Shown here: positions 44,886 to 55,665 of the stretch, one piece after another
Layout of the letters: the number at the start of each line of letters is the position of its first letter
Numbering within the stretch: position 1 is the first letter of the stretch
Source: Pieris napi
Taxonomy: Eukaryota > Arthropoda > Insecta > Lepidoptera > Pieridae
Reading direction: 5' to 3'
DNA: 64,000 nt
Assembly (NCBI RefSeq): GCF_905475465.1
Contig: NC_062243.1
Span: 11,990,267-12,054,266 of the forward strand
Position numbers and translations under genes: made by a program
The notes under the pieces: model-generated
Told to the model about the DNA's origin: nothing
Database searches by the model: none
Seen by the model: the letters and a program-made list of their open reading frames with translations, nothing else

Positions 44886-46014
44886 AAACGTGTTTAAATA
44901 TAAAATTATCTGCATAAAATTATGAATTTATTACTATTATATATATTTATAGTAAGAGCAAGGAGTAGGTATTAATGCGGAACCTAGTTATTAACACAAT
45001 TTATTTTTATATATAACCGCGGTTGTATACTATGTACTAAAACCTACATACATAGTCTTTTAATTATGCTTTAACTGAATAGAATTGAGCCAATTATTTC
45101 GTTTGTATTAATTAATTTTCGAAACGTTTCGAGATGTTTTCAATACGCATGGTCACGAGCTCAGTTAGATATTGAATCATTGTCGAGACAGTTAAATGCT
45201 TGCACCTCTTATGAACACAATTGTCTTAAGTTTGACTATTCTATGGTCCCCGGACGGCGTATCATCGAGCTTCGTATGTTACCTCACTTCAAGTCTTTAC
45301 AGTACCATAATATTTTTATTAGGTAAGTAATTAATCAAAGCATATTTTAAAAGAAGGCCAACAAACTCATCTAATATGCAGTGGTATCGACTCACATTCG
45401 CAGAAGGAACAGCAGTTGCCGTTTAAGAATTAGTTCGCTCTTTTCTCCAAAGATAAATTAAGCTCTATGTTTCGCCAAAATGCACCCAAAATCCTCAAAG
45501 GCATTCCCTCACCATTATTTGTCAACGTCTAGACTTATTTCAGTTTCAAACGCATCGGAATCAGAGCGTCCATAAACAGACGTCATTCTAATGCCTTTGT
45601 TATGATTCCGTTGGAAAATCCGTTATCTGTAACGAGGAATTGATTTTAACGAGCGTCGCTGACAGATATTCGGTCTGATTAGTCTCTTTGTTGTATATAA
45701 TTGTCGAGTCTAATGCTCCACAGATTTACGACAGCCCATTATGTCATTGTCTTCCGCATGCAATTCCGTTAACATTATGCTTGTGTTATTTTGTATCGAC
45801 GTGATGCCTATTAGAGTGTTCAAAGGATTTTGTGTTTACATCTTTGATTTATCTTCGAGTACTAATGCTTAGTATTAATTGAAATTGTTTTTTTTTATTA
45901 AAATATTAATTACACAAGTCAACAAAAAAAATATTTTTCTTTGAGTCTGTTATTTAGTGAATATTTTCTGATTGTATACATCGAAAAAGAAGCAGAAACT
46001 CTATTTATAATAAA
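44886..46014. other. unrecognised sequence
   Basis: About 1.1 kb of unique-looking sequence, with no gene or repeat recognised. Confidence 0.4.
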
Positions 46015-47213
46015 TAAAGTTTGCTTTTGTACCTTTACACAATGTAAAACGAATATTATAGTGTTTTAGCAGTTTTTTTAGGAGCCGTTGCATAGAAGAT
46101 ACAGGAGAGGGGCAGGGGGGGCTGTAGGTGTGTAGCGGAAGTGACAAACTGTTAAAGGCAGTTCTGCTTCACAATGGAAATAAATTTCCATCTCTTCCCC
46201 TTGCTCATTCTGTAATGCTTAAAGAAAATTACGAGAGCGTTAAAATGTTGCTACAAGTTTTAAAATATGAAGAGTACGCCTGGCCAGTGATAGGAGATTT
46301 CAAAATGGTTGGATTTCTGATGGGAATGCAAGGCGGGTACACTAAATATCCGTGTTACATTTGTTTATGGGACAGTAGAGCCGATGCACTTCACTACCAG
46401 CAGCACTCATGGCCACAACGGAGCGAGTTTCAAATAGGACAACATAATGTCAAAAATGAACCGATTGTGAAGCCCGATCATATTTTAATGCCTCCATTGC
46501 ACATTAAAATAGGTCTGATGAAGCAGTTCGTAAAGGCTCTGCGTCAAGACTCTGAAGCCTTTCAATATTTAAAATCATTTTTCCCGAAATTGTCAGAGGC
46601 TAAAATTAAAGCTGGTATTTTCATTGGTCCACAAATAAAGAAAATAATGGCCAGTGAACAATTCCTACAGCTCCTCAGTACCCACGAAAAACAAGCGTGG
46701 CTCAGCCTTAAAGCAGTGATTAATGGCTTTCTTGGCAACAGAAGGGCAGAGAATTACACGGAGCTTATTACTGATATGCTTCACAACTTCAAAGTTATGG
46801 GTTGCAGAATGTCATTGAAAGTCCACATGATACATGCTCATTTGGATAACTTTAAAGACAACTTAGGTGCATATTCGGAAGAGCAAGGGGAACGTTTCCA
46901 CCAAGATGTAATAAACTTTGAAAAGCGTTATCAAGGACAATATAATGAAAACATGATGGGTGACTACATTTGGGGGCTCATACGAAAAAGTTCCAACTCA
47001 CACAGAAGAAATACCAAGTCTGTTCATTTTTAAAGTCTTATTTGTATTATTTTTTGTATTTGTGGGTTTATATATGCCGTCTTGTATAATTAAAGTCAAT
47101 AAAAAATGTGAATTCAAAACTGTTTTCCTTTTACATGTAATAATTGAAATTAAAAAATAGAGCTCTTTCATAAAAAATAAATTTCGTTGTAGTAACTACA
47201 AAAGCAAACTTTA
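46015..47213 (+). mobile_element. 1.2-kb DNA transposon derivative with 17-bp terminal repeats
   Basis: TAAAGTTTGCTTTTGTA at 46015-46031 is repeated in perfect inverted form at 47197-47213. The repeats tightly enclose a single long ORF (46128-47033) and a polyadenylation signal AATAAA at 47098. Flanking duplications could not be fixed; a TA duplication inside the repeat edge is possible. The element appears to be an internally 5'-deleted transposon that keeps only the C-terminal part of its transposase. Confidence 0.65.
46128..47033 (+). CDS. transposase-like protein, N-terminally truncated
   Basis: A 301-codon frame without stops. It begins right after an in-frame TAG with GTG, not ATG; the first in-frame ATG is residue 30. 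Motifs: LKAVLLHNGNKFPSLPLAHS (9-28), VIGDFKMVGFLMG (54-66) with Asp57, PCYICLWDSRA (75-85) with a C-x2-C pair, MPPLHIKIGLMKQFVKAL (121-138) and YSEEQGERFHQDV (249-261). A middle Asp, then C-x2-C, then a late Glu is the order seen in several DDE transposase superfamilies. I recall close relatives as an abundant, poorly classified arthropod and cnidarian protein family. The first catalytic Asp would lie in the missing N-terminus, so it cannot be an active transposase by itself. Sharp conservation of frame suggests a recent copy. Confidence 0.65.
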   Translation: MCSGSDKLLKAVLLHNGNKFPSLPLAHSVMLKENYESVKMLLQVLKYEEYAWPVIGDFKMVGFLMGMQGGYTKYPCYICLWDSRADALHYQQHSWPQRSEFQIGQHNVKNEPIVKPDHILMPPLHIKIGLMKQFVKALRQDSEAFQYLKSFFPKLSEAKIKAGIFIGPQIKKIMASEQFLQLLSTHEKQAWLSLKAVINGFLGNRRAENYTELITDMLHNFKVMGCRMSLKVHMIHAHLDNFKDNLGAYSEEQGERFHQDVINFEKRYQGQYNENMMGDYIWGLIRKSSNSHRRNTKSVHF

Positions 47214-47424
47214 ATAGATAAAAATATTTTTTCTTTAATTAGTTAGGCATGAGTAATCAAAATCAGAGGTACAGAACGCAGACTCAAAATTCATGTTGAC
47301 CCGTGTTATTATTTTATTGTGACGTGGTCCACAAAAAAACTGTTATAAATGGAAAAGAATTAACAACAACTTTATTAATTGGGCAGATAGATTTCAGTCT
47401 ATTTCAGTTAATAATAATAATAAC

Positions 47425-47571
47425 ACAGTGGCCTTACAACCCTCAATGGGCTTTAGATAATATACAATATCCTCACAATGTTTTCCTTCACCGTACACGT
47501 AGTGTTAGATGCACACATAGACAGATAGTTCATGTATGCACGGCCGGGAATCGAACCTACGACCTTTAAAA
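47425..47571 (-). mobile_element. partial SINE (family 1)
   Basis: ACAGTGGCCTTACAACCCTC at the tail, then CTCACAATGTTTTCCTTCAC and the B-box complement CGGGAATCGAACCTACGACC. The middle is deleted. Confidence 0.7.
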
Positions 47572-47739
47572 CTTTTATGAGGGAAGGTGAAGGTAGCTGT
47601 AGCGGTTTAATACGGTAGTAGAATTCAAATAGCTACAATCTACATACAATTATTTATTGAGATGAAATGAACAATTATTGTGATGATATATAGCCGTAAA
47701 TGGAACCTAGTATCCCCGGAGAGTTAAGTCAACTACCAG

Positions 47740-47900
47740 GAACTGCCCACTGGAGTATTTCCGAACCAACTAGACTTCTTAAAAGGCCGGCATCGCACTC
47801 GCGATTGCACCCTCTGGCATTGAGTGTCCATGGGCGGCGGTATCACTTAACATCAGATGAGCCTTCAGCCCGTTTGCTCCCTGTTCTATAAAAAAAAACT
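47740..47900 (+). mobile_element. LINE 3' tail (GGCCGGCAACGC family)
   Basis: AACTGCCCACTGGAGTATTT (end of the RT frame), TTAAAAGGCCGGCATCGCAC, 3' UTR and TTCTATAAAAAAAA end. Confidence 0.75.
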
Positions 47901-48763
47901 AAGCTAGATTTTACTTATTTGCTAATACAGCTTAGCTTGTAAATTCTATTAAATTAAATTGTGTAGAAGTTATATCGTTCTTTGACTAACACGTCATTGG
48001 CAAAAATATAATATATAATAATAAATAAAGCCAAAAATTGTATATTAAAACATCAATTCCCGGAAAATGCAAGAGGCAATTAGAAATTCCGGCAACATAA
48101 AAGTGACCAAAACCTCACAAAGTATCGCCACTAGTACAAAGCCGCTCGCAACTGAACCCTTGTCGTTTAAACTCAATTCACTGAAGCCTATTTAATTTTC
48201 ATCTAACAACATTTCATACTTTAATTAACCAAAATGTTTGTTCGTACAATGAATCGAAGATTTGTTATAAATTGTCGGAAATTGCAATTTACAATTTGTT
48301 CGGTTATTGCGTTTAGTTAGACGCTATAAGCTCTTTAACTGTTATAATTTTGAGTTAAACATTCTTGTTAATGACGGGCATTGTATAAAGGCTTTGAAGA
48401 TGTATAATATACAAAGATAAATCATATAAAACGTTTAATATTTTATATTCTGCTGCAGCATAACGCTGAGCTGAGATTGTTATTACTATTTTGTGTGTTT
48501 CTGTGTGTGTGTTTCGTCAGTTATAAATGTTATGTCTATATTGCTTTTGGGTGACTTTTGTTACACCAGATTATTATTAGAGAACGGCTGTTTTGTATTA
48601 TATTATCTATATATAGATTATTACTAGTGATCTGTCTCGGTCGATTGTTTAAATACTTTGGAGAAGACTACTCAGGCATAATAATGGTTAAAGAATTTTT
48701 GCCATTTCATAAAAACTGAATCGGTTTAATATCACAATTTTATCGACAGTTATCTGTCTCTTT
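47901..48763. other. unrecognised AT-rich sequence
   Basis: No gene or known repeat seen. Confidence 0.4.
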
Positions 48764-49065
48764 TGAGCAGTGTTGGCCTAGTGGCTTCAGCTTGCGACTC
48801 TCATCCCTGAGATCATAGGTTCGATCCCCGGTTGTACACCAATGGACTATCTTTCTATGTGCGCATTTAATATTCGCTCTAGCGGTGAAGGAAACATCGT
48901 GAGGAAACCGACATATCTTAGACCCAAAAAGTCGACGGTGTGTGTCAGGCACAGGAGGCAGATCATCTACTTGCCTATTATATTAAAAAAAATTATCAAG
49001 AAACAGATTCCAAGGCCCAAGATTCTGAGGCCCAGACCTAAGGAGGTTGTAGCGCCACTGATTTT
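48764..49065 (+). mobile_element. full-length tRNA-derived SINE (family 1)
   Basis: The best-preserved plus-strand copy: GAGCAGTGTTGGCCTAGTGG (A box), GGTTCGATCCCCGGTTGTAC (B box), body, and tail GGTTGTAGCGCCACTGATTT. It defines the family ends. Confidence 0.9.
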
Positions 49066-50043
49066 CTTTAAATCTGTCTCTTTTCATTACAGAATTAACA
49101 TAAATCAACAAAATGAGACGAAAGAGTACTTTGTATAAAATAATGCAAAAGATAACTTTTTTGAAAATAATATCCCGTTTTTGCTTTCTCGTTTTTTAAT
49201 GGTGTTTTTAAATTTTCATATTAGTATAGACAATTTATTTACAGCTTATGTATGGCCAAAAATATTGTACTACTATTATACAATTAAGTAATATATACCG
49301 GAAACTATTACACTCACAGTGTAGATTACGTAAGGAATTTATTTTAAAAAGTTCGCTGTTACATATAATTTACCACAGCGCTTCAAACACAACAATTTAC
49401 GATTTACCACCCGATTCTCAAAGCGTTTTATATAAAAGTAGAAATGTTTTAAGCGTTATTAGGTATTGAGAGAGGAGATAAAATAAAATTGCAATAAAAT
49501 CGTTTCTTTTCGGAGTAGTTCATGCAACCGATCGCACCATTTATTGCATTGGAGAATAGGATAAGTTTCTGTGAACACTGAGGCTTTAAGACACTTATAT
49601 AAGTTTTGATCCAACAATGGAATTCTATTTAGGATAATGATTTCTACGATGTAGTTTACTGAAGTAAACTGAGAGAATAAAGGTTTATTGTATATACACA
49701 CGTAATTACGAATTTGTAAAAATAATTGAGGCAATATTGATTTTATCATAGGAATGAATTTGTTTATTTTTTAAGTTAAGTTTCGACTAGTGTTATGGGT
49801 AGGTAGGTATACAAGCCTGCACAGCGTATAGCCGGTGTATCGTCAGTGCCCGGTCTTCAGACCCTTAAGAAAAATGGTATTCACATCCCAATATAAACAT
49901 TTATAATTATAGTCTATGGCCGTGACCCGTGCCCTGTGGTGTAGTGGTTTCATGTAGGAATACTGTATCTCCAAGTTCTTGGTTATGGTTGAGGTGGCAG
50001 CCGGTTTTTGGAATGGTGTCTATGGCAATTTAATTGTTGAATT
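49066..50043. other. unrecognised sequence with one tRNA-like scrap
   Basis: At 49928-49990, GTGCCCTGTGGTGTAGTGGT resembles a tRNA or SINE A-box region, but no B box or acceptor pairing follows. The rest is unrecognised. Confidence 0.35.
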
Positions 50044-50045
50044 TA

Positions 50046-50372
50046 CAGTAAATCCCCCTATAACGCGGTTGACGCGGACCGCGTTATGGGAAATCGCGTA
50101 GTTGGAGGATTCTCATAAACCGTTTACTCAACAATTCAAAATCAAGGAACACGAATTTAATAAAGTTGTTAAGTTTAATTTTATGACAACACAATTGAAA
50201 CAGATAGAAATGTACGCAAAACTAATTATGGTAAACAATGAAATTGACAAATCATTGTAAATTTTACACTACATATAACTTGAGAAATCACCGCGTTACA
50301 GGGGGAAATAGAGCATTATATGGGGGACGGAAATGGCGTTATAGGGGCATCGCGTTATAGGAGAGATTACTG
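50046..50372. mobile_element. pogo/Tigger-like MITE
   Basis: The ends CAGTAAATCCCCCTATAACG and the reverse CAGTAATCTCTCCTATAACG are imperfect 22-bp inverted repeats, flanked by TA at 50044-50045 and 50373-50374. CAGT... ends with TA duplication fit the Tc1/mariner superfamily, pogo group. More CCCCTATAACGC-like words lie just inside both ends. No ORF. Confidence 0.75.
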
Positions 50373-50469
50373 TATTTAGTAATACTTTTAGCTGCTATTC
50401 TTGTTGCGCCTATAACTATCGGTATTTCACTCGTTTGGGTATTTGTCAAACAGAATACAATAATTCAAA

Positions 50470-50863
50470 TTTATATTTTTTTTATATTTAATTCCTTTAT
50501 TTTACAAAAAAATATAATACAATCATAACAAGTTACATTAGCAAACCGCTGTGGTTTATATTCATGTAACCATAACAATCTTGTTTAGGAGCGCGACAAA
50601 TGCATATAAAAGTAGTTTTTTAATTTGCTGTTTATATTGGTTGGCGTTAGGCAATCTAATATGTGATTTGGTAGACCATTTATTAGCCGCGGTAGCAAAT
50701 ACCTCAACGTTCTCTCGCCGTATACGTTGTTTGCTCTTGATGTACAGAGCCGGACTTGCGTTACCGCTCGGGTCTGTACGTCATGCACTACTCGTTTTTT
50801 TAAGTCATCTCGAAAAAAGTGCTCGACTAGAAGACATTTATTAACTTTTTCTGATACGGGCAA
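50470..50863 (-). mobile_element. LINE reverse-transcriptase C-terminal fragment
   Basis: The minus frame 50863-50585 reads EHFFRDDLKKRVVHDVQTRA, NNVYGERTLRYLLPRLINGL and PNHILDCLTPTNINSKLKNY. This is the pattern that ends CR1/R1-group ORF2 proteins (G.R...Y..P...N.LP). An A-rich 3' UTR follows down to about 50470. The overlapping plus frame 50551-50844 is a shadow. Confidence 0.65.
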
Positions 50864-51037
50864 TATTTTACAGTGTTTGAAAACTCCTTTTTCTTCAATG
50901 TAATAATATATACATATGTAATTTTTCTTTCGTTTATATACATATATATCTTTTATTATTATAGTTTATTACTTAAAGATGTCATGTGAAACATGGTGTA
51001 ATGGTTGCAGCCTTACAAACATTTTGTAAAACAAAAA

Positions 51038-51217
51038 ACTTGGCGATTAAAAAGAGTGGCGGAGAGTTTATTGCCAGTTCTTCTCGTCCGCTCTACGCCG
51101 TTGATTTGAGAACTGGCAGTAAATGTAAAATTAGAAGCATTTAATATGTATTTCTTTATTGACGTTCATAAGTGTACATTGTGTTATCTAAATGAATAAA
51201 TGATTTTGAATTTTGGT
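51038..51217 (+). mobile_element. LINE 3' UTR (TTCTCGTCCGCTCTACGCC type)
   Basis: GATTAAAAAGAGTGGCGGAG, AGTTTATTGCCAGTTCTTCT, then AATAAATGATTTTGAATTTTG at the end. Counterpart fragments on the opposite strand are at 55601 and 23460. Confidence 0.6.
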
Positions 51218-51495
51218 ACATATTATTTAAAAGCTCCCTTTTGTTACAAAATTAAATACTTAATAGGCGGCATTGAGTGCTCTAGATAAAGTCGATTTAC
51301 ACCGTATTCAAGCAATCTATGGTTCTACAGCGTCTATTGTGCACAACTTTTCCGACTCCAATATAATTTAAGGCATTTTTCTATAGCCTTTTGTCGTTTG
51401 GATTCATACGAGTTGTTCGTATCGATCTTCACTAATACTGTAAAGAGATTGTTACGCCTTCGCTCTTTAGCCGCTGTACTGTGTTAATAAGTTCG

Positions 51496-51717
51496 AAATA
51501 AATCGTTGGCGCTACAACCTTTTTAGGTCTGGGCCTCAGATTTCTGTATTTGTTTCACGTTTAATAGGCAGGTAGGTGATTTTCCTGTGCCTGACATATG
51601 CCGTCGACTTTTTGGGCCGGTTTTCTTACGATGATTTCCTTTAGAAACTCCATTAGTACACAGCTGGGGCTCGAACCTACCTAACGCACGCGGAAGCCAC
51701 AAGCACAACACTGCTCT
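51496..51717 (-). mobile_element. SINE (family 1) with internal deletions
   Basis: Tail AAATAAATCGTTGGCGCTAC, complement of GCCCAAAAAGTCGACGGCA, and B-box complement GGGGCTCGAACCTACC; head ends AACACTGCTCT. Confidence 0.8.
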
Positions 51718-52393
51718 ATGTAAATAAAAAAGTCGCTAAACTACGCTACTTATTGGAGATCAATATTAGCAAATTAGTTCAATCATAATTTTAAAATCTT
51801 GAGAATTTTATCAGGGTCTTATTATCACTGATGTATCACTGTAAATGTTTTTAAATACGAATAATTAATGTTATACTTACTTTAGCGCAATATATAAAAT
51901 ATGAAACTTAGAAGAAATCGTATTGTAGTTTTATTTACGTGACCCTTGCTAACTTTCACAAATACTTTGTACGGGCATTGATACGTAACGAAGAGCGAAG
52001 TTATCTCACGAAAACGTACTTTGATATCCCAATTTGCCCATTTAGAAACAAAGCAAATCTGAAATAACTATCACACACAATGCTTGTAGAGTATTATTAA
52101 AGGTTGAACTATATGTAGTCCAGACTATACATTCTGAATAGGTAAGCTTTAGTATTCAAATCAAAGTAATTATATTTACGAAATCAAATAAAACCAAGAG
52201 CAAAAATTAGTATATATTTTATATTCACCATAAAGACTTTGTGTGTTTATTTATAGTGACTTAAAATTAGCTACACGAAAAATAAATATTATTTATTATA
52301 ATATGTTGTTTCGTCTCACAATGACGTCAAACATTAATAAATATAATACGCAAAAATAATAAGAGTGGTTACACCCAAAATTAAAGTGGAAAT
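51718..52393. other. unrecognised AT-rich sequence
   Basis: No gene or known repeat seen. Confidence 0.4.
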
Positions 52394-52645
52394 AGACCGG
52401 TCACATTGCACGCGTTTGTGATGGCAGATTAGCCGAACCTTACCTGGTATGGCCCAGTGGGAAGAAAATGGGGAGGACGCCAGAAACCTGGGAAGATGGA
52501 ATAAAAGAAGGAAGATTGTAGCGAAGATGAGATTGAGGGAGAAGAGAGATGAATTTTGAGGAGGCCTTCACTCCTTCGGAGATCGTTTACTATTAAATGT
52601 AATAATAACATTATAGTACTTGAATAAAGGTTATTTTTTTAAATA
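52394..52645 (+). mobile_element. LINE C-terminal fragment (ARVCDGR type)
   Basis: Encodes TGHIARVCDGRLAEPYLVWP, then GKKMGRTPETWEDGIKEG, followed by stops and a TTGAATAAAGG end. Same family as 12485 and 57370. Confidence 0.6.
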
Positions 52646-52669
52646 CACAATTTTTTATTTAGATTCTGC

Positions 52670-53015
52670 TAGCTGCCCCGGCAAACGTTGTTTTGCCATG
52701 TATATTCTATTCTAGGAATCATTTTTTTAGTTCAATAAAAATAACTATGTACTATAATAAAAAATAGGGGTTGGTCGTAGAGGGGTAATAATTGTATGTA
52801 TTTTTATATGCTGTATCATCAAAAAATAAAAACAAAAAATTTGTCTAAAAAATTAAAATTTAGGGGTGGACCCTTAACATTTAGGGGAATGAAAACTATA
52901 TGTTGTCCGATTCGCAGACCTAACCGATATGCACACTAAATTTCACGAAAATCGGTCAAGCCTTTTCGGAGGAGTTTAACTACAAACACCGTGACACGAG
53001 AATTTTATATATAGA
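52670..53015 (-). mobile_element. non-autonomous Helitron
   Basis: Minus orientation: 5' TCTATATATAAAATTCTCGT at 53015, 3' GGGGCAGCTAG at 52670. Internal TGACCGATTTTCGTGAAATT is typical of this repeat. Close relative of 5993-6325, with both ends intact. Confidence 0.75.
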
Positions 53016-53149
53016 TTCTATTTAAACAATTTACGACCACTGGTTAGGTATAAGGTTTGTAAATCTTGCCTGTTCCTTCTTTGGCATATAAAAGCCATAC
53101 ACAAACATTTTAAAATAGATCAATAAAGACGTAAGCGACCGTGAAAGAA

Positions 53150-53260
53150 CAAATTGGGTGCTGATTTGTGGTACTGGACGTCGCGTTCTGGAGTTACTAC
53201 ATTTAAGATGTATGGAGCAAAATAAGCAAGTTGGCGTATTCCCAACCAACTGTAGCGGCT
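53150..53260 (+). mobile_element. possible decayed LINE C-terminus
   Basis: The plus strand reads MEQNKQVGVFPTNCSG, resembling the W-N-x-L-P-x-x-VFPN end of the GGCCGGCAACGC family. Very diverged. Confidence 0.3.
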
Positions 53261-53640
53261 TGTTTTATATTACATTAACTAAGCATCAGATAGAATATCA
53301 TTCTAATTTACGATAAGTTTTCATAGTAATGTCGACAGGTGGACCTGACGAAATTAGTATCGCATTGGATTTATGAATGCGAATTATTTGATCGTATTTA
53401 TAGCGTGGTTATTTATTGAGAGATGTTTACAAGTGCAGTAGATATGTTCTTCAAGGCAATGTACGTTCATTTATAATGTAGTAATATTTCATATCAGAAT
53501 GTGGACTAGGACAGATCCTAGTAGGAACATGTGATTTTGTTTATTCCTACTTACACTTTATACTAACATAGCACAGTATAATAATAGCCTTTTAATTCAG
53601 ATACTTTTATATTTAAATACTCTTCTATTTCAATCTTCTT

Positions 53641-53860
53641 TTAGGTATCTGTGTGCCCTTTTTTGGCAAAGGCCAAATCTAAATCCCGTCATTCCTTTCT
53701 GCACTGTGTCACTCTGTCATGTACCACCTGCTGTTTCTTAAATTTGCTCCATCCACCTTGTAAGTTTTCCTTCTCTTTTACGTTTGCTGTACATTGGGCA
53801 CCAGTTTTGCTCCATTTTTCTGTTCCTCTTGCCCTGCCCATTTCCACTTTAGTTTATTTT
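53641..53860 (-). mobile_element. LINE C-terminal fragment (AFAKKGTQ type)
   Basis: The minus strand encodes KTGAQCTANVKEKENLQGGW and, after a stop, RDLDLAFAKKGTQIPKRRL, the C-terminus of an RTE/R1-like ORF2. Same family as 44819. The plus frame 53651-53893 is a shadow. Confidence 0.5.
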
Positions 53861-55303
53861 TTTTTTTGTTACATCCTTAGTTGTTTTTCTTAAAGCGGTA
53901 TTCATTATTTTATCTATTCTTTTGTTTAATAAAAGCACTACAAGCAAGTGTTAATACCTAGAATAATTGATTTATTAATGGTTAAAATATGCAAAACAAA
54001 CAACAAACAAATGAATAATTCATGGGTTTTTAAGATCGCAACTGTTCGGTCTCCATATAAGCTTTCGTCTCTCACTATTTTGTGGAAAATTCCTGTTCTG
54101 TGAGTAATTATGCAGTAATTTATTGTAGGATCGCTTTTATGTTTATAATTATTTAACTAAGATAAAACAAGGTATTTAAGGTACTTCTAGTAGAAGGTTT
54201 ATTAATAATTGTCTATGTCATTTCAATGTCGCTCCGAACTTAGACCAAATACGGTGGGAGGGAGCAAGTCGCCATTTACATGTGGTCGGGGGTCAGTCTC
54301 GCTATCTCGCTGATTTACAGCCATATTCAATTGTTAGCAGGACTTGTATCAACAGCTGCCACCGACAAATAGATAGCTCCACTTTGTATGTGCAGTTAAG
54401 GGCTAAAATGATTATTTAATGAAAATAAAATGTTTAGATGTGCTTTGAGTGTGACTCTATTACCCCTAAGAAACCTAGTCATATTTTATTGACCTTTTCA
54501 GGAAGTAAAGAAGAATTAGTAAGAGATTTGGTTACATGACAGGGATTGTCCTTTATTGAAACATGCTTGTAGAAAAATTCTTTACATTGCTGTGATTCAA
54601 ACGCCAATTCAAACCTCCGAGTTTTATTTATTTATTAATACTATTTAATTGATATTTTTTTCATATTGTCTTTTCAAAATACCACGTGTTTAACATTTCT
54701 TTTTATATATAACACTAGTAGACACATACAATCTTTTGTGTATATAAAAGCTTTCAAACTATCTCCGGTAAAGTAGGCTGTATTTTCTTTGGCGGTCCTA
54801 GGAAGCCTCGACGTAGGTAAACAGCCTTACGATTTACGCTTAGCATGACGGCACGTCGCTTTGTTTCCAGTAATGACCGCGCTTTCATCTCGGCTCAATG
54901 TATGAAAGTAGAGTGGCTACTTGTATGCACATTTATTGCTAATATTTGTCTATGAAAAATTAAATCAGAAATCATATACCACTGGGATACATTTAATTGG
55001 ATTATTGTTAGTTCATGTTCATGATAGCTTGCGTAGAATCAGTTTAATTTCTTTAATGTCAATTGTCTTAATGATTAAATAAAAAAATAGTTTTTTACTC
55101 TATTATTAAATAGCACACATCTGTAAATTTCTCGTGCAGCATATGGCGGACACATTTCTGTGACTAACTGATCATTTTACTGTACAAATAAAGTATCAGA
55201 TATCTTTAGCTTCCAATACCTTGGTAGGTAACGCTTATAAAATGCAAAACGGAGATAAAATTACGAGCTAATTCACAACATTTGGTAAACCAAAAAAATG
55301 AAT
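53861..55303. other. unrecognised sequence
   Basis: No gene recognised. GC-richer pieces at about 54220-54330 and 54780-54900 have no interpretable frame or repeat. Confidence 0.4.
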
Positions 55304-55573
55304 TACAAAAGTAGTGCAACAACCTTTTTAGGGCTGGGCCTCAGATTTCTGTATCTGTTCTATGATCATTTGTCAATCTAATGGGCAAGTGCCTGATACA
55401 TGCCGTTGACTTTTTGGGTGTAAGGCAAGCCGGTTTCTTCACGCTGTTTCCTTTCACCGTTCGAGCGAATGTTAAATGCGCACATAGAAAGAAACTCCAT
55501 TGGTGCACCGGGATCGAACCTACGACTCCAGGGATAAGAGTCGCACGCTGAAGCTACTAGGCCAACAGTGCTC
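55304..55573 (-). mobile_element. tRNA-derived SINE (family 1)
   Basis: Minus strand: ACAACCTTTTTAGGGCTGGG at the tail, CGTTCGAGCGAATGTTAAAT, CGGGATCGAACCTACGACTC, and head CTAGGCCAACAGTGCTCG. Confidence 0.85.
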
Positions 55574-55600
55574 GTTTCGTAAATTATCCAGTTCGCAAGT

Positions 55601-55665
55601 CAAGGGCGTAGAGCTGGCAAGAAACTCTCCGCCAGTCTTTTTAATCGCCAAGTTTAGAGTTGTTT
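55601..55665 (-). mobile_element. LINE 3' UTR fragment
   Basis: Reverse complement of the 51038 family: GGGCGTAGAGCTGGCAAGAA then ACTCTCCGCCAGTCTTTTTA. Confidence 0.55.

Noticed and set aside
48764..48840. tRNA gene from A and B boxes
   Set aside because: The box sequences belong to the repeated SINE head; there is no cloverleaf or acceptor stem, and the same unit occurs about 16 times.
49928..49990. tRNA-like A-box region
   Set aside because: No B box or stem pairing follows; too weak for a tRNA or SINE call.
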